DNA from: Lysobacteraceae bacterium
GTDB taxonomy: Bacteria; Bdellovibrionota; UBA1018; JAGTJX01
Assembly: GCA_023657465.1 (NCBI GenBank)
Contig: JAGTJX010000003.1
Span: 561,889 to 625,888, forward strand
Direction: 5' to 3'
Length of the DNA stretch: 64,000 bases
Part shown: one piece after another, positions 8,138-17,138 of the stretch
Position numbering within the stretch: the stretch's first letter is position 1
Layout: each line of letters opens with the position of its first letter
Position numbers and translations under genes: made by a program
The notes under the pieces: generated by a model
What the model was told of the DNA's origin: nothing
What the model saw: the letters and a program-made list of their open reading frames with translations, nothing else
Database searches by the model: none

Positions 8138-8884
8138 TCAATTACTAAATACTCTGTATAACTTTCTTCGAATTTGCATCATCGCAACTGCAAGTATCAA
8201 TGAAGTAAATAAAGGAATCCACAGGGCTTCAAATTGAAGACGCTTGGTCTCAATGACAGAAAAAACTGAACCTAGCGTAAACGAAAAAAAAGTAGCTAAT
8301 CTGCTATAATTAATTTTTTTAGTTAATTGATTTTCAGTTTTATTTAATTTTCCAAATAAAACTCTAGACAGATCCGTACCAATATCAGTGCTCAGGCCTG
8401 TGAGATGAGTAGTTCTAATTTGGCCACCCGTGAGAACGGCAATACATCCATTCTGAATGCCACAAATAAATGATAAAAAATACATCAGAACAAAGTCATG
8501 CCATACCAACAATCCTTCACCGAAGGTTCCAAATACTCCTCTACTTCCCAATAAAAACATTACTAAAAGACCAAGAGGAATAATGAAGAGAACTTGAGTG
8601 TATTGAGGCTTCAAACCTCTCTCTAGCCTTACGCTAGTGAATAACCCACTGACAAAAGCACCAAAAATAAATGAAAAGGGAAATCCCAAAAGTTCTAGCT
8701 CATACCAGAGACTATTGCTTCCTACTGCCATCCCGATCTGAGTTCCCACACCCGTAACATGAGAAACAAATGATCCAAAAGCTAGAAATCCAAAAGCATT
8801 GAGGAATCCTGCCTGAAAGCCAAAGACTGACCAGACGATAATTTTAGGTACTTCAAGGAGTTGTTTGCGTTCTAGTCGATACAT
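8138..8884 (-). CDS. DUF1275 (YoaK-type) membrane protein, copy 1
   Basis: About 248 residues from ATG 8884 (MYRLERKQLLEVPK). An upstream ATG at 8920 would overlap the RND gene, and the paralogue at 19447-20196 begins at the equivalent Met. Six or so hydrophobic segments, with family-typical GFQAGFLNAFGFL, SHVTGVGTQIGMA and GLQNGCI/GGQIRTTHLTG blocks. DUF1275 proteins are inner-membrane proteins of unknown function. It is the last gene of the metal-efflux operon, 20 bases after czcA. Closely similar to copy 2 over its full length. Confidence 0.85.
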   Translation of the reverse strand: MYRLERKQLLEVPKIIVWSVFGFQAGFLNAFGFLAFGSFVSHVTGVGTQIGMAVGSNSLWYELELLGFPFSFIFGAFVSGLFTSVRLERGLKPQYTQVLFIIPLGLLVMFLLGSRGVFGTFGEGLLVWHDFVLMYFLSFICGIQNGCIAVLTGGQIRTTHLTGLSTDIGTDLSRVLFGKLNKTENQLTKKINYSRLATFFSFTLGSVFSVIETKRLQFEALWIPLFTSLILAVAMMQIRRKLYRVFSN

Positions 8885-8903
8885 GCACAGGGAGTAACAT
8901 GCT

Positions 8904-11900
8904 TTACATTCTTTTTTCAAACATAACGTAAAGCGTCGGTAAGACGAGAAGCGTCAGCGCAGTTGATGAAATAACACCTCCGATAACAACTGTCGCCAAA
9001 GGCTGCTGCACCTCTGCTCCAACATCGGTAGAAAGCATCATTGGCAAAAAACCAAAGACATCTACCAGTGCCGTCATGAGAACAGGTCGTAAGCGAATAA
9101 GCGTGCCTTCTTTTACAAGATCGCCACCCGATTTTCCTTTTGCTTTTAAATCATTGAAATAATTCATCAGAACAACTCCATTGAGAACAGCAATCCCCGT
9201 GAGTGCAACAAATCCAACTCCTGCCGAAATACTAAAAGGCAATCCTTTTAGCATCAATCCGATGACTCCACCTACTAATGCTAAAGGAGCGCATGAAAAG
9301 ACAAGGAAGGTTTGAAACCAATTTTGAAACGCCATGTAAATCACAAGAATGACCAAGAGAAGCACAACAGGAGTGACTACCATCAATCGTTCTCTTGCTG
9401 AAATCAGATTTTTGAAATCACCACCCCATTCCAAACTATATCCTTCAGGTAGTTTGATCCGTTCTGAAACTAATTTTTGAGCTTCATGCACGAAGCTTTC
9501 TGTATCTCGACCTCTAGGATTAATGAGAACAGCAGTTCTTCTTTCAGAGTTTTCTCTGAGAATTAAACCATAGGTTTCATCAAACATAATATCACTGAGT
9601 TTTGATAATGGCATAGTTGCATTGAGTGAAACTTGAACGGGAAGCTTTTTTAAGGATTCTATTTTTGTTCTTTGTTCTTCGCTTAACCTTACCATGATTG
9701 GAAATCTTCGCTCATTCTCATAGAATGACCCTGCTTCTTCACCCCCAATAGCAATACCGACAGTCGACAGAATTTGATCGGGTGATAGAGCCATTCTTTG
9801 AATCATCGACGAATTCGGCGTTATTTTGAGTAAGTTTGATTTTCCAACAAGATCGACCTGTACATCTCCAGCGCCAGGTATGGTCTTAATGATGTCTCTC
9901 ATTTCTTTAGCAATTCTTACAATTTCATCTAGATTACTTCCAAAAACTTTCACTGAAACATCAGACCGAGTTCCTTCAAGAAGCTCATTGAATCTCATTT
10001 GAATGGGCTGAGACATAATGAAACGTTGCCCGGGAACTTCTTGATCTAAGCGCTTTGCAATTGAAGCGACAAGTTCTTTCTTGTTTTTAAACTGACTTTT
10101 TAATTTTGACCATTCTTCTCTCGGATGGAAAACAACATAAGTATCGGCTGTATTCACACCCTGAGGATCTGTTGCAACTTGAGCAGTTCCCATTCTAGAG
10201 AACACATGCTCAACCTCAGGATACTCTCGTATCATTTTTTCGACCTTTTCTTGCATTCTGATGGATTGATCAATACTGGTATTCACAGGTCTCACTAATT
10301 CCATCGCTAATGAGCCTTCATCTAGCTGAGGCAAGAACTCTCCACCTAACCTGGAGAATAAAAAAGCACCTAAAATGAAACCGATCACTCCAATTGATAC
10401 AGCGACTTGTTTGTACTTAAGGCATGAATTGAGAATTTTTTCATAAGCATCTCTGATTTTGATCATGAGTTTTGGCTCTTTGTCCTCAGCGTTTCCTTGG
10501 AGCAAAATACTTGCCAAAGCTGGAGCTGTAGTAAAAGACATGATCAAAGCAACAAAAACAGCAATAGAGAATGTAGCTGCCATGGGTCTAAACATTTTTC
10601 CTGCAACTCCATCGAGAGCAAAAACAGGAAGAAAAATGAGTAGAATAATAATCTGTCCAAAACCTGCAGCTTTTCTAATTTCGACCGTTGCTTGATAGAT
10701 TGCGTCTTTTAATTCTTCTTTGGTCAAAGCCCTGCGAATATCGTGAGTTTTCTCATGAATAAACCGCACACAATTATCTAAAACAATCACGGTGCCATCT
10801 ACGATAATTCCAAAGTCTAGAGCCCCTAAACTAATGAGGTTACCGCTGAGACCGAGCGGCTTCATGATAATAAAAGTTCCTAATAAAGTAAGTGGAATAG
10901 TTACGGCTGTAACAATTGCAGCTCTCACATTACCTACTAAAAGCAAAAGCACAACAATGACAAGTGCAGCACCTGTAGCAAGATTGTGCTCTACTGTACC
11001 TAATGTTGCATTCACGAGTTGCGAACGATTATAGAGAGGTGTGATTTTCACTCCTGCGGGTAGCTCCAAGTTGACTTTATCTACTTTTTCTTTCACACGA
11101 GTTGCTACTTTCCTACTATTCTCTCCTAGCAGCATGAGAGTAGTTCCTAAGATAGCCTCTTTACCATTCACAAGAGCTGCACCATTTCTTAACTCTTTGC
11201 CGATCACAACTTGAGCCACATCAGCAATAGTGATGGTTCTCAATGTCTCTAAAGATTTTACAGGAACATTTTTAATATCTTCAATGGTTTTAAAAATTCC
11301 TAAACCCTGAACTAAAAACTGTTCCGACGTTTGCTGAATATAAGAACCACCCACATTACGATTGACTCTCTGGATGGCAAGTTGAATATCTCTAAAGTGT
11401 AATCCATAGGCTGCTAGTTTTTTGGGATCGGGTTGTATATGGTATTCTTTTTCGTAGCCTCCAATTGTATTCACTTCTGCTATTCCAGGAACACTCAGTA
11501 ATCTTGGCTTGACGTACCAATCCTGAAGCGCCCTCAGATCTTGCAGCTGCTTTAATCTCAAGCTTGGGTCTGTTTCTACTTTCTCGTAGTCAATGGTATA
11601 GTGATAAATTTCACCCAGTCCTGTTGTAATAGGTCCCAACTGTGGCTTTGCATAGAGTGGTAAAGTCACTCCCTGCAAACGCTCAGAGACCATTTGCCTA
11701 GCTCTAAAAATATCCGAACCTTCTTCAAAAATGACAGTCACTTGAGAAATACCAAATCGTGTGATGGATCTAATCTGCTTCACTCCAGCAATGCCTCTCA
11801 TCGAAGCTTCTAGAGGGAACGTGATATTCCGTTCCAGTTCCTCAGGCACCAAACCCACTGCACGAGTATTCACTTGAACCTGAACATTGGTAATATCTGG

Positions 11901-12014
11901 CACAGCATCAATGGGAAGAACTTGAAAAACTGCAACACCTGCTAATGCCATCAATAAGGTCAAAACAAGTACTGTGTATTTATTCTCAATAGAATATTTT
12001 ATGATTGAGTTCAT
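8904..12014 (-). CDS. czcA: Heavy-metal efflux RND pump, CzcA-type
   Basis: 1036 residues, full length for the HME-RND family: N-terminal transmembrane segment, two large periplasmic loops and two blocks of membrane helices. The transmembrane-helix-4 signature is LDFGIIVDGTVIVLDN, with acidic residues at 400, 406 and 413. That is the proton/cation-site spacing of divalent-cation pumps (Zn, Co, Ni; CzcA has D-D-E) and unlike CusA (Cu, Ag); the third residue is Asp instead of the usual Glu. Proton-driven, tripartite export of metal ions from periplasm/cytoplasm. It lies directly behind a tiny adaptor-like gene and two TolC-like genes. Confidence 0.93.
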   Translation of the reverse strand: MNSIIKYSIENKYTVLVLTLLMALAGVAVFQVLPIDAVPDITNVQVQVNTRAVGLVPEELERNITFPLEASMRGIAGVKQIRSITRFGISQVTVIFEEGSDIFRARQMVSERLQGVTLPLYAKPQLGPITTGLGEIYHYTIDYEKVETDPSLRLKQLQDLRALQDWYVKPRLLSVPGIAEVNTIGGYEKEYHIQPDPKKLAAYGLHFRDIQLAIQRVNRNVGGSYIQQTSEQFLVQGLGIFKTIEDIKNVPVKSLETLRTITIADVAQVVIGKELRNGAALVNGKEAILGTTLMLLGENSRKVATRVKEKVDKVNLELPAGVKITPLYNRSQLVNATLGTVEHNLATGAALVIVVLLLLVGNVRAAIVTAVTIPLTLLGTFIIMKPLGLSGNLISLGALDFGIIVDGTVIVLDNCVRFIHEKTHDIRRALTKEELKDAIYQATVEIRKAAGFGQIIILLIFLPVFALDGVAGKMFRPMAATFSIAVFVALIMSFTTAPALASILLQGNAEDKEPKLMIKIRDAYEKILNSCLKYKQVAVSIGVIGFILGAFLFSRLGGEFLPQLDEGSLAMELVRPVNTSIDQSIRMQEKVEKMIREYPEVEHVFSRMGTAQVATDPQGVNTADTYVVFHPREEWSKLKSQFKNKKELVASIAKRLDQEVPGQRFIMSQPIQMRFNELLEGTRSDVSVKVFGSNLDEIVRIAKEMRDIIKTIPGAGDVQVDLVGKSNLLKITPNSSMIQRMALSPDQILSTVGIAIGGEEAGSFYENERRFPIMVRLSEEQRTKIESLKKLPVQVSLNATMPLSKLSDIMFDETYGLILRENSERRTAVLINPRGRDTESFVHEAQKLVSERIKLPEGYSLEWGGDFKNLISARERLMVVTPVVLLLVILVIYMAFQNWFQTFLVFSCAPLALVGGVIGLMLKGLPFSISAGVGFVALTGIAVLNGVVLMNYFNDLKAKGKSGGDLVKEGTLIRLRPVLMTALVDVFGFLPMMLSTDVGAEVQQPLATVVIGGVISSTALTLLVLPTLYVMFEKRM

Positions 12015-12016
12015 AT

Positions 12017-12415
12017 TTATTGTTTAGATTTTTCTATTTTAACAAAAGACTCAATTTCAGCTGTTCTTACAAAACTAGCTCCACTGACAACCCATTCATC
12101 ATTTGCAGCACTGAGTGAGCTGTCTACCGCACATTTAGAGCCCAAAGATTTAACTGGAATTTTTTTGAACCAATTTTCTCTTTTTCTGTAAATAAACAAT
12201 TCGTCTTTGATGCTCACGATAGACCGCTCATCGCAAACCAGTGCATTACTAGAAACAATGTTCATTGTTTTTAAAGCCGCATCTGATAGTTGGATTCCTT
12301 TTTCATAATCAGCTTGTTTGACTGATTTGTCGATGTGAACACTTGCAGAAGGGACCCATACACTTGAATGACCCATCATGATTGTAGATAAAAACAAATT
12401 AGTCCAAAGATTCAT
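12017..12415 (-). CDS. Small exported protein, reduced RND periplasmic-adaptor-like
   Basis: About 132 residues from ATG 12415 (MNLWTNLFLSTIMMGHSSV, a probable signal peptide); the frame is open to 12481. The segment KGIQLSDAALKTMNIV resembles the piece that opens the beta-barrel/membrane-proximal part of CusB/CzcB-type adaptors, and FIYRKRENWFKKIPVKSL fits a beta-barrel strand pair. The coiled-coil hairpin and lipoyl domains of a normal adaptor (350-400 residues) are absent. Its position between the outer-membrane-factor gene (17-base overlap) and czcA (2 bases) is where the adaptor belongs. Either a minimal adaptor or a remnant; family assignment is tentative. Confidence 0.6.
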   Translation of the reverse strand: MNLWTNLFLSTIMMGHSSVWVPSASVHIDKSVKQADYEKGIQLSDAALKTMNIVSSNALVCDERSIVSIKDELFIYRKRENWFKKIPVKSLGSKCAVDSSLSAANDEWVVSGASFVRTAEIESFVKIEKSKQ

Positions 12416-13640
12416 CTTCAAACCTTCCTTCCAAAATATATATTCGCCACAAAGATTCAATAGCAACAAGCTCTTGATCATTCACGCTTCTCACTACGTC
12501 CAGCATCTGCCTATTGGCTTCAATGACTAAGTAAGAAGGTAAAACACCTCTATAAAAGAGTTTTTCAGTCGTCGTGAAAGCACTATCAATTGAATCAAGC
12601 GTTCCCGCTCGTTCCAAAGTCTCAAGCGCCAAATGATACTGAGCGTACTCTCTTTTCTTCTCTACACTGAGTCGATACTTCATGATGTCGTAGAGGCTTT
12701 GACTTTGTTCTAAACTCTTTCGCCCGAAATCTACTTGTGAACCATAGTTATGCATGATGGGTAAACTTAACCCCAAGGAAACACCCAAACTAAAAAAAGA
12801 AATAGGTCCTTGAGTTTGTGCTTGTGCGATTGGACCTAACCTCAGATTGGGAATCTGCTGACTTTTTGAGTTCTCTAATAAGGATAGACTTTGGTCTATA
12901 TCGTTTTCATAAATCAGAATTTGTGAATTTTTTAAATCAGATGTCTCTTGTAAAATAGGCCATTTTGATTTGATTTCAGGGAGTTGTAAATTTCCTAAAT
13001 CAATAGTAGTTCCTGTTGCTGTTTCCAAGAATTGAGCATGACCTAATCTCTCTACTTCTAGCTGAGATTGTAATAACTGAGATTCTTTCATAGCCAATTG
13101 AAATACCGTGAGAGAAACCTGCTGCTCAGGATTCAGTGCAGGTCTTGATCGATACTGTTGACTGATAGTATTCCATGTCTTGAATGCTCTTTTTAATACC
13201 CCTTTTTCACTTTCGATTTGTCTTAGACGATACAAAGTACGAATAGTTGCAATTGCAGTTTCTTCTTTTGATTGAAGCAACTGTAGAGAAATATACTTAT
13301 TTTTAGTTTCTGCTACTTTAACTCTACTCGATCTCTTCCCCCCCAATTCAATCTCTTGAGTCAGTCGGCCTTCCAGTTGGACCATGCTGTCACCGAGCAT
13401 TTTTCCTGCTGTACCCCAGGTATCGATAGATGGATTAGGAATCTGCATAGCAACTCCTATATTTTCTTCGTTTTTGAGCAACTCTAAAGCAAAGCGCCTA
13501 ATCTGTGGGTGGTTTTTGAGAGTACACTTCAATACTTCGTTTGATTGCCTCAGTTGAACACATTCAGAAGCACTCATTTCAGGAATGAGTACAAAAAAGA
13601 ATAGAAAATGAATTGAATTTCTAGTGATTCTGATCTTCAT
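12399..13640 (-). CDS. TolC-family outer-membrane efflux protein, CzcC-like
   Basis: About 413 residues from ATG 13640; this start gives a signal peptide (MKIRITRNSIHFLFFFVLIPEMSAS) and overlaps the upstream gene by 20 bases. Frame is open 25 codons further. TolC-type features: early KNHPQIRRFALELLKNEENI, long amphipathic helices with regular Gln/Leu/Glu, a PSID-like turn and the repeat in the second half (LGVSLGLSLPIMHNYGSQVDFGRKSLEQ). It would form the outer-membrane channel for the pump encoded two genes downstream. Confidence 0.85.
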   Translation of the reverse strand: MKIRITRNSIHFLFFFVLIPEMSASECVQLRQSNEVLKCTLKNHPQIRRFALELLKNEENIGVAMQIPNPSIDTWGTAGKMLGDSMVQLEGRLTQEIELGGKRSSRVKVAETKNKYISLQLLQSKEETAIATIRTLYRLRQIESEKGVLKRAFKTWNTISQQYRSRPALNPEQQVSLTVFQLAMKESQLLQSQLEVERLGHAQFLETATGTTIDLGNLQLPEIKSKWPILQETSDLKNSQILIYENDIDQSLSLLENSKSQQIPNLRLGPIAQAQTQGPISFFSLGVSLGLSLPIMHNYGSQVDFGRKSLEQSQSLYDIMKYRLSVEKKREYAQYHLALETLERAGTLDSIDSAFTTTEKLFYRGVLPSYLVIEANRQMLDVVRSVNDQELVAIESLWRIYILEGRFEDESLD

Positions 13641-15018
13641 TTTTTTTACACAATCCAAATATTTTTCTAAAAAATCTACACTTTTTCTTTGGAAGATCTT
13701 TAAAAAGTTTTTCATCTTCTAAATCTTTATGATTTGTCTCTTCTTTGATTAACCTTAATTTTTCTTCAAATTTTCCTAATGATTCTATTTCAACAGGCTG
13801 CTGATTATAAACATCTTCAATTAATAGCCTGTTTTTTCTTTCCATGTGTTTATAGAATCTCAGTTCAACTTCTTGTTCAGACATTTCTGCTGCAATGTGG
13901 TTTCGAGATGCTTCAACAAGATGGAGTAAGTCCACTTCCTCACCCATCGAAATCCTCTTATACGTGATGTCGAGAAGTCCCTTTGTATATTCCACTCGCT
14001 TAGTGATGTTTTCAAGATTAGAGAAGTCTAACTCTACATCTAAGATCAGATTCTTAATTTGTTTTTTAATAACTTCTTCAATGACCCACTTCTGTAAAAT
14101 AAGTAAGTTTTGTTGACCTCTCGCAATTCGAATAGAAGCAGGAGTCCCGAAGCCCAATCCCGGTTGAATCGGCATCGAATCAAACTGAGATCCAGTAAAA
14201 CCACGAGCAAGAGTATTTAGACCTAGGGCTGTCACACTAAACTCTTGCCGTATGATTCTGGCCACAGAAATCAAGTTTTCATACTGTTGGACTTCGGGAG
14301 AACGCTCAAGTGCAATTCTAGATAAAAAAGAATAATCTAGACCAAACTTGAGCGAATCTATCTTAAGTTCTTTCATTGGAAGTAAAACAAGCTTGATATT
14401 TGGGTCGAGTGACATTGCCATTGCCAAAAGACTTCTTGTTTCAATCAACAAAGAATTGAGTGATCTTAAATCTTCTTCAAGTGCAAGGATTCTGACATCA
14501 AGCTCAAGAGTCGATCCTGGCCTCAGAGCACCCCATAGCTCACGCGATGCTACAATTTCCTTAATTGAATTCAATTCACGTATTTCACGTTTAATAAATT
14601 CACTAAGCCTTTGATCTAAGAAAATTTTATAATAGAGAACACGAGCATTGTAGACTTCGTTGAGCCAAAGTGCATAGTAGGCGTGCCTCTGAGACTCATA
14701 AAGCTCCTTCTGCTCTTGTACCCTAAACCAATTGGAAGGAACTAAAAAAGGAGCAACATCTTCAACAATGGAAGTAGCAGACCTGATGTCGAACAACATA
14801 CTAGACCACTTCCAAACATTCAACCTAGGCAGAACCTGTCCGCGCGAGACATTTACCGCTTCTTTCGACTGGTAAACCCTCATTGCATTTTGAAGTATTA
14901 GAAAATTTTGATCACTAACTTTTTTTGTGACTGTTTCAATGTCGACTTCAATGACAGGCTCGCTTCTTGAAGGCGCAGAGTACAGCATGAGCAGTAATGC
15001 TATTAGTATTTTTTTCAT
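13621..15018 (-). CDS. Second TolC-like outer-membrane protein in the efflux operon
   Basis: 465 residues with signal peptide MKKILIALLLMLYSAPSRS-EP. The body is mostly long helices with TolC-like spacing (NAMRVYQSKEAVNVSRGQVLPRLNVWKW is a typical first helix into strand) followed by a highly charged C-terminal tail rich in Lys/Glu and ending in a Cys/Lys segment. The two halves are less alike than in CzcC and the charged tail is unusual. Tightly followed by the CzcC-like gene, so two different outer-membrane factors appear in one operon. Which one partners CzcA is unclear. Confidence 0.7.
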   Translation of the reverse strand: MKKILIALLLMLYSAPSRSEPVIEVDIETVTKKVSDQNFLILQNAMRVYQSKEAVNVSRGQVLPRLNVWKWSSMLFDIRSATSIVEDVAPFLVPSNWFRVQEQKELYESQRHAYYALWLNEVYNARVLYYKIFLDQRLSEFIKREIRELNSIKEIVASRELWGALRPGSTLELDVRILALEEDLRSLNSLLIETRSLLAMAMSLDPNIKLVLLPMKELKIDSLKFGLDYSFLSRIALERSPEVQQYENLISVARIIRQEFSVTALGLNTLARGFTGSQFDSMPIQPGLGFGTPASIRIARGQQNLLILQKWVIEEVIKKQIKNLILDVELDFSNLENITKRVEYTKGLLDITYKRISMGEEVDLLHLVEASRNHIAAEMSEQEVELRFYKHMERKNRLLIEDVYNQQPVEIESLGKFEEKLRLIKEETNHKDLEDEKLFKDLPKKKCRFFRKIFGLCKKNEDQNH

Positions 15019-15025
15019 ATGTTAT

Positions 15026-15703
15026 TTATTTGGATTTATTTTTTACTATACGGTTTGCAGTAAATGTAAACGTATTGGGATTCTGAAGAGGCAATATTTC
15101 TCCATAAACTATAGGGATAATACTTTGTTCTTCATTTATTCTTAAATTCTGTGCAAACAGATAGCTTTGCGTTGAATCAAAAATACTTTCTGCGTCATGA
15201 GAAATAGAGATTTTATATAAATTCGGACAATTATCTGAAGAAATAGTCAACTCACCATTAACAAGATCGGGTTTAATCATTTCTACTTGGCAACCTATAG
15301 CCGATAGATTGTTATTAGGTAGCCATTGAATAATCTGTGCGTTTAATCCCAGTCGATCAAGATCGTTTGTGATTTCTTCGAGCATTCTGATACGAGGGAC
15401 TTGATAGTTTGGCAAACGAGAAGCTAGAGTGATTTTGATTCTGTAACCATTAGAAATTTCGCCTTCGTAAGTACCCACCAAGGCTTGGTAGAATTTTTGC
15501 CTTTCTAAAAAGTCTTTTTCCATTTCTTTAGATCGTTGCGTCAGATGAGCCATTTCTGCATCAATCTGGTTTTGAGAAATGACCTTACTCTCGATATCTG
15601 CTTTTTCTTTCAAACGATCATTACCCTGATCACAAGCAGAACTATAAAAAACTGTTACTAAAAAAAATATATAATATGGAAAAAACCTAAATCTAACCTT
15701 CAT
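15026..15703 (-). CDS. Putative lipoprotein, first gene of the efflux operon
   Basis: About 225 residues from ATG 15703 (MKVRFRFFPYYIFFLVTVFY), preferred over the ATG at 15727 because it starts a standard signal sequence with lipobox YSSAC near residue 24. A coiled-coil-prone segment (KADIESKVISQNQIDAEMAH onward) precedes a beta-rich domain starting FYQALVGTYEGEISNGY, which resembles small lipocalin-like or fibronectin-like barrels. Function unknown. The next gene starts 7 bases after its stop, so it is likely in the same transcript as the TolC and CzcA genes and may be an envelope accessory. Confidence 0.65.
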   Translation of the reverse strand: MKVRFRFFPYYIFFLVTVFYSSACDQGNDRLKEKADIESKVISQNQIDAEMAHLTQRSKEMEKDFLERQKFYQALVGTYEGEISNGYRIKITLASRLPNYQVPRIRMLEEITNDLDRLGLNAQIIQWLPNNNLSAIGCQVEMIKPDLVNGELTISSDNCPNLYKISISHDAESIFDSTQSYLFAQNLRINEEQSIIPIVYGEILPLQNPNTFTFTANRIVKNKSK

Positions 15704-15727
15704 AAATCCCCCTAGTTTCTGTGGCAT

Positions 15728-15753
15728 AAGTTTTATACCAATAAATAAAACTT
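15728..15753. repeat. AT-rich inverted repeat between operons
   Basis: AAGTTTTAT and ATAAAACTT form a perfect 9-bp stem with an 8-base loop between the end of the baeRF-like gene and the start of the lipoprotein gene. Low GC content makes a strong terminator unlikely. It could serve as an operator or weak terminator between the two minus-strand operons. Confidence 0.4.
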
Positions 15754-15801
15754 AGTATAAACAGATAAAACCACAAAGGGACTTCGGTTAAACCGATATT
15801 A

Positions 15802-16860
15802 CTAGGCGGAACGAGTTAGATTCCGTTCATAGAAAACTTTAATTGATTGAAGTTGAGAGGACTCCTTCAATAGAGCAATTGCTATCTCGCCTTTTGGCAT
15901 TCTAGAGCGAGGCACGATTCTGACTTCTCCTCCAGATCTTCCTACGATTTCAACTAAATCATCTAACAAATCATCAGACCTTAAAAATTCTGAAAACGAA
16001 TGCTTCTTCACCTCACCTGTTCGTTGACTGACCTCAGCCCACACATGATCATCTTGAGAGACAACCAAGCATTCAATCTGACCTCTTACTGCAAACTCAG
16101 CTATTTCGTTAATATTATTGATCAGACGATTCTGTTTTTTGCCTACAGTCAGAATATCTCTGACTTTGATTAAGTCTTCTTCTTGAATGGACCTGAGTAA
16201 AAAACGTCTACACTCCAACTGAAGCTGTAAGTCACTTTGATCCTCTGCAAACTCCGAGAGAACAACAACTTTTTTACTTTTAAGGATGTGAGCTATAATT
16301 TGGTTTTCTATAACATCCTTCCTTGCAGAGACAATCAGCATGGATTCTGGGTCTTTAACTTTTCTATTTAACAAATCCTCTACTTGATTGAAGTGACTAA
16401 CTTCAGCAATCAACTTCAATCCATTGAGTCTGCCCCGGTAAAGCTTGATTGATGAGCGATCGAACCTCAGCAAGAAATGCTTTTTTTCAATCTCAGCCCA
16501 TCTCACCACAGGTTTAATATGAAAACTCTTTGCTACAATTGCGGTTGGGAGTGTGTGAACTCCTATCGGTAAAGACCAGAAAAAATTTTCTGAACAAAAC
16601 AAAGCAACAGATACTGCTTTTGAATTAAATGCAAAATCAGCAAATTGATACTGAGATACTCTTTTTAAGAACACACTCGCATCTTGATCGCTCATGCTGA
16701 GCAAAAGTTTCTTTCTTACAGTTTTTAGAAGCGAATCGAGCACTTCTTTCTCTTGAGCAACATCATCATTCATTGAAATTTTAGGAATATATATGGAAAC
16801 ACAAGGGGCCATCTCCACTTGAAAAAGATCCAACAAAGATTTTATTTTTAATTTATTCAT
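15802..16860 (-). CDS. baeRF-like protein (bacterial archaeo-eukaryotic release-factor family)
   Basis: 352 residues, soluble. It opens CVSIYIPKISM and continues with FFWSLPIGVHTLPTAIVAKS and KPVVRWAE, the layout of the N-terminal domain of bacterial aeRF1-like proteins (family 3). A middle part ends in the VRDILTVGKKQNRLINNINE region and a C-terminal eL30-like domain contains GQIECLVVSQDDHVWAEV and GEVRIVPRSRMP. Proteins of this family are thought to act on stalled or hibernating ribosomes but lack a proven mechanism. Third gene of an operon headed by an HPF-like gene, which fits a ribosome-rescue or hibernation role. It overlaps the preceding gene by four bases. Confidence 0.75.
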   Translation of the reverse strand: MNKLKIKSLLDLFQVEMAPCVSIYIPKISMNDDVAQEKEVLDSLLKTVRKKLLLSMSDQDASVFLKRVSQYQFADFAFNSKAVSVALFCSENFFWSLPIGVHTLPTAIVAKSFHIKPVVRWAEIEKKHFLLRFDRSSIKLYRGRLNGLKLIAEVSHFNQVEDLLNRKVKDPESMLIVSARKDVIENQIIAHILKSKKVVVLSEFAEDQSDLQLQLECRRFLLRSIQEEDLIKVRDILTVGKKQNRLINNINEIAEFAVRGQIECLVVSQDDHVWAEVSQRTGEVKKHSFSEFLRSDDLLDDLVEIVGRSGGEVRIVPRSRMPKGEIAIALLKESSQLQSIKVFYERNLTRSA

Positions 16861-17138
16861 TGTATTTCTCCTATATTGATTTGAATACCACCAGCTGACA
16901 TTCTGAAAGATGAATTAATCTGAGTTTGAGAATTCACTCCATTGTAATGCCGATAATGTTCGCGAGCATCCATATGTATCAACTTAAACTGACTCTCTAA
17001 AGCAATCTTTGGAGCTTCCACTGCAGAACTTGGCATGCGATTGGTTTGATCATTCTGACTAGCAGAAAGTGACACCATCATTCCAAAAGTTGATAGATAA
17101 GCTGCCAAAACAATTAATGGCCATGTATAGTTTCTCAT
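16857..17138 (-). CDS. Small exported or membrane-anchored protein between HPF-like and baeRF-like genes
   Basis: 93 residues. The first 27 residues (MRNYTWPLIVLAAYLSTFGM onward) form a signal peptide or anchor, followed by a polar domain rich in Asn, Gln, Ser and His and ending in the beta-like SSFRMSAGGIQINIGEIQ. Its start and stop each overlap a neighbour by four bases (ATGA-type), so it is translationally coupled to both and is unlikely to be spurious. No family recognised. Confidence 0.7.
   Translation of the reverse strand: MRNYTWPLIVLAAYLSTFGMMVSLSASQNDQTNRMPSSAVEAPKIALESQFKLIHMDAREHYRHYNGVNSQTQINSSFRMSAGGIQINIGEIQ

Noticed and set aside
15721-15731. TGTGGCATAAG resembling the inner arm of the palindromic element
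   Set aside because: Only the first eight bases match (TGTGGCAT), and no inverted partner exists; probably chance.
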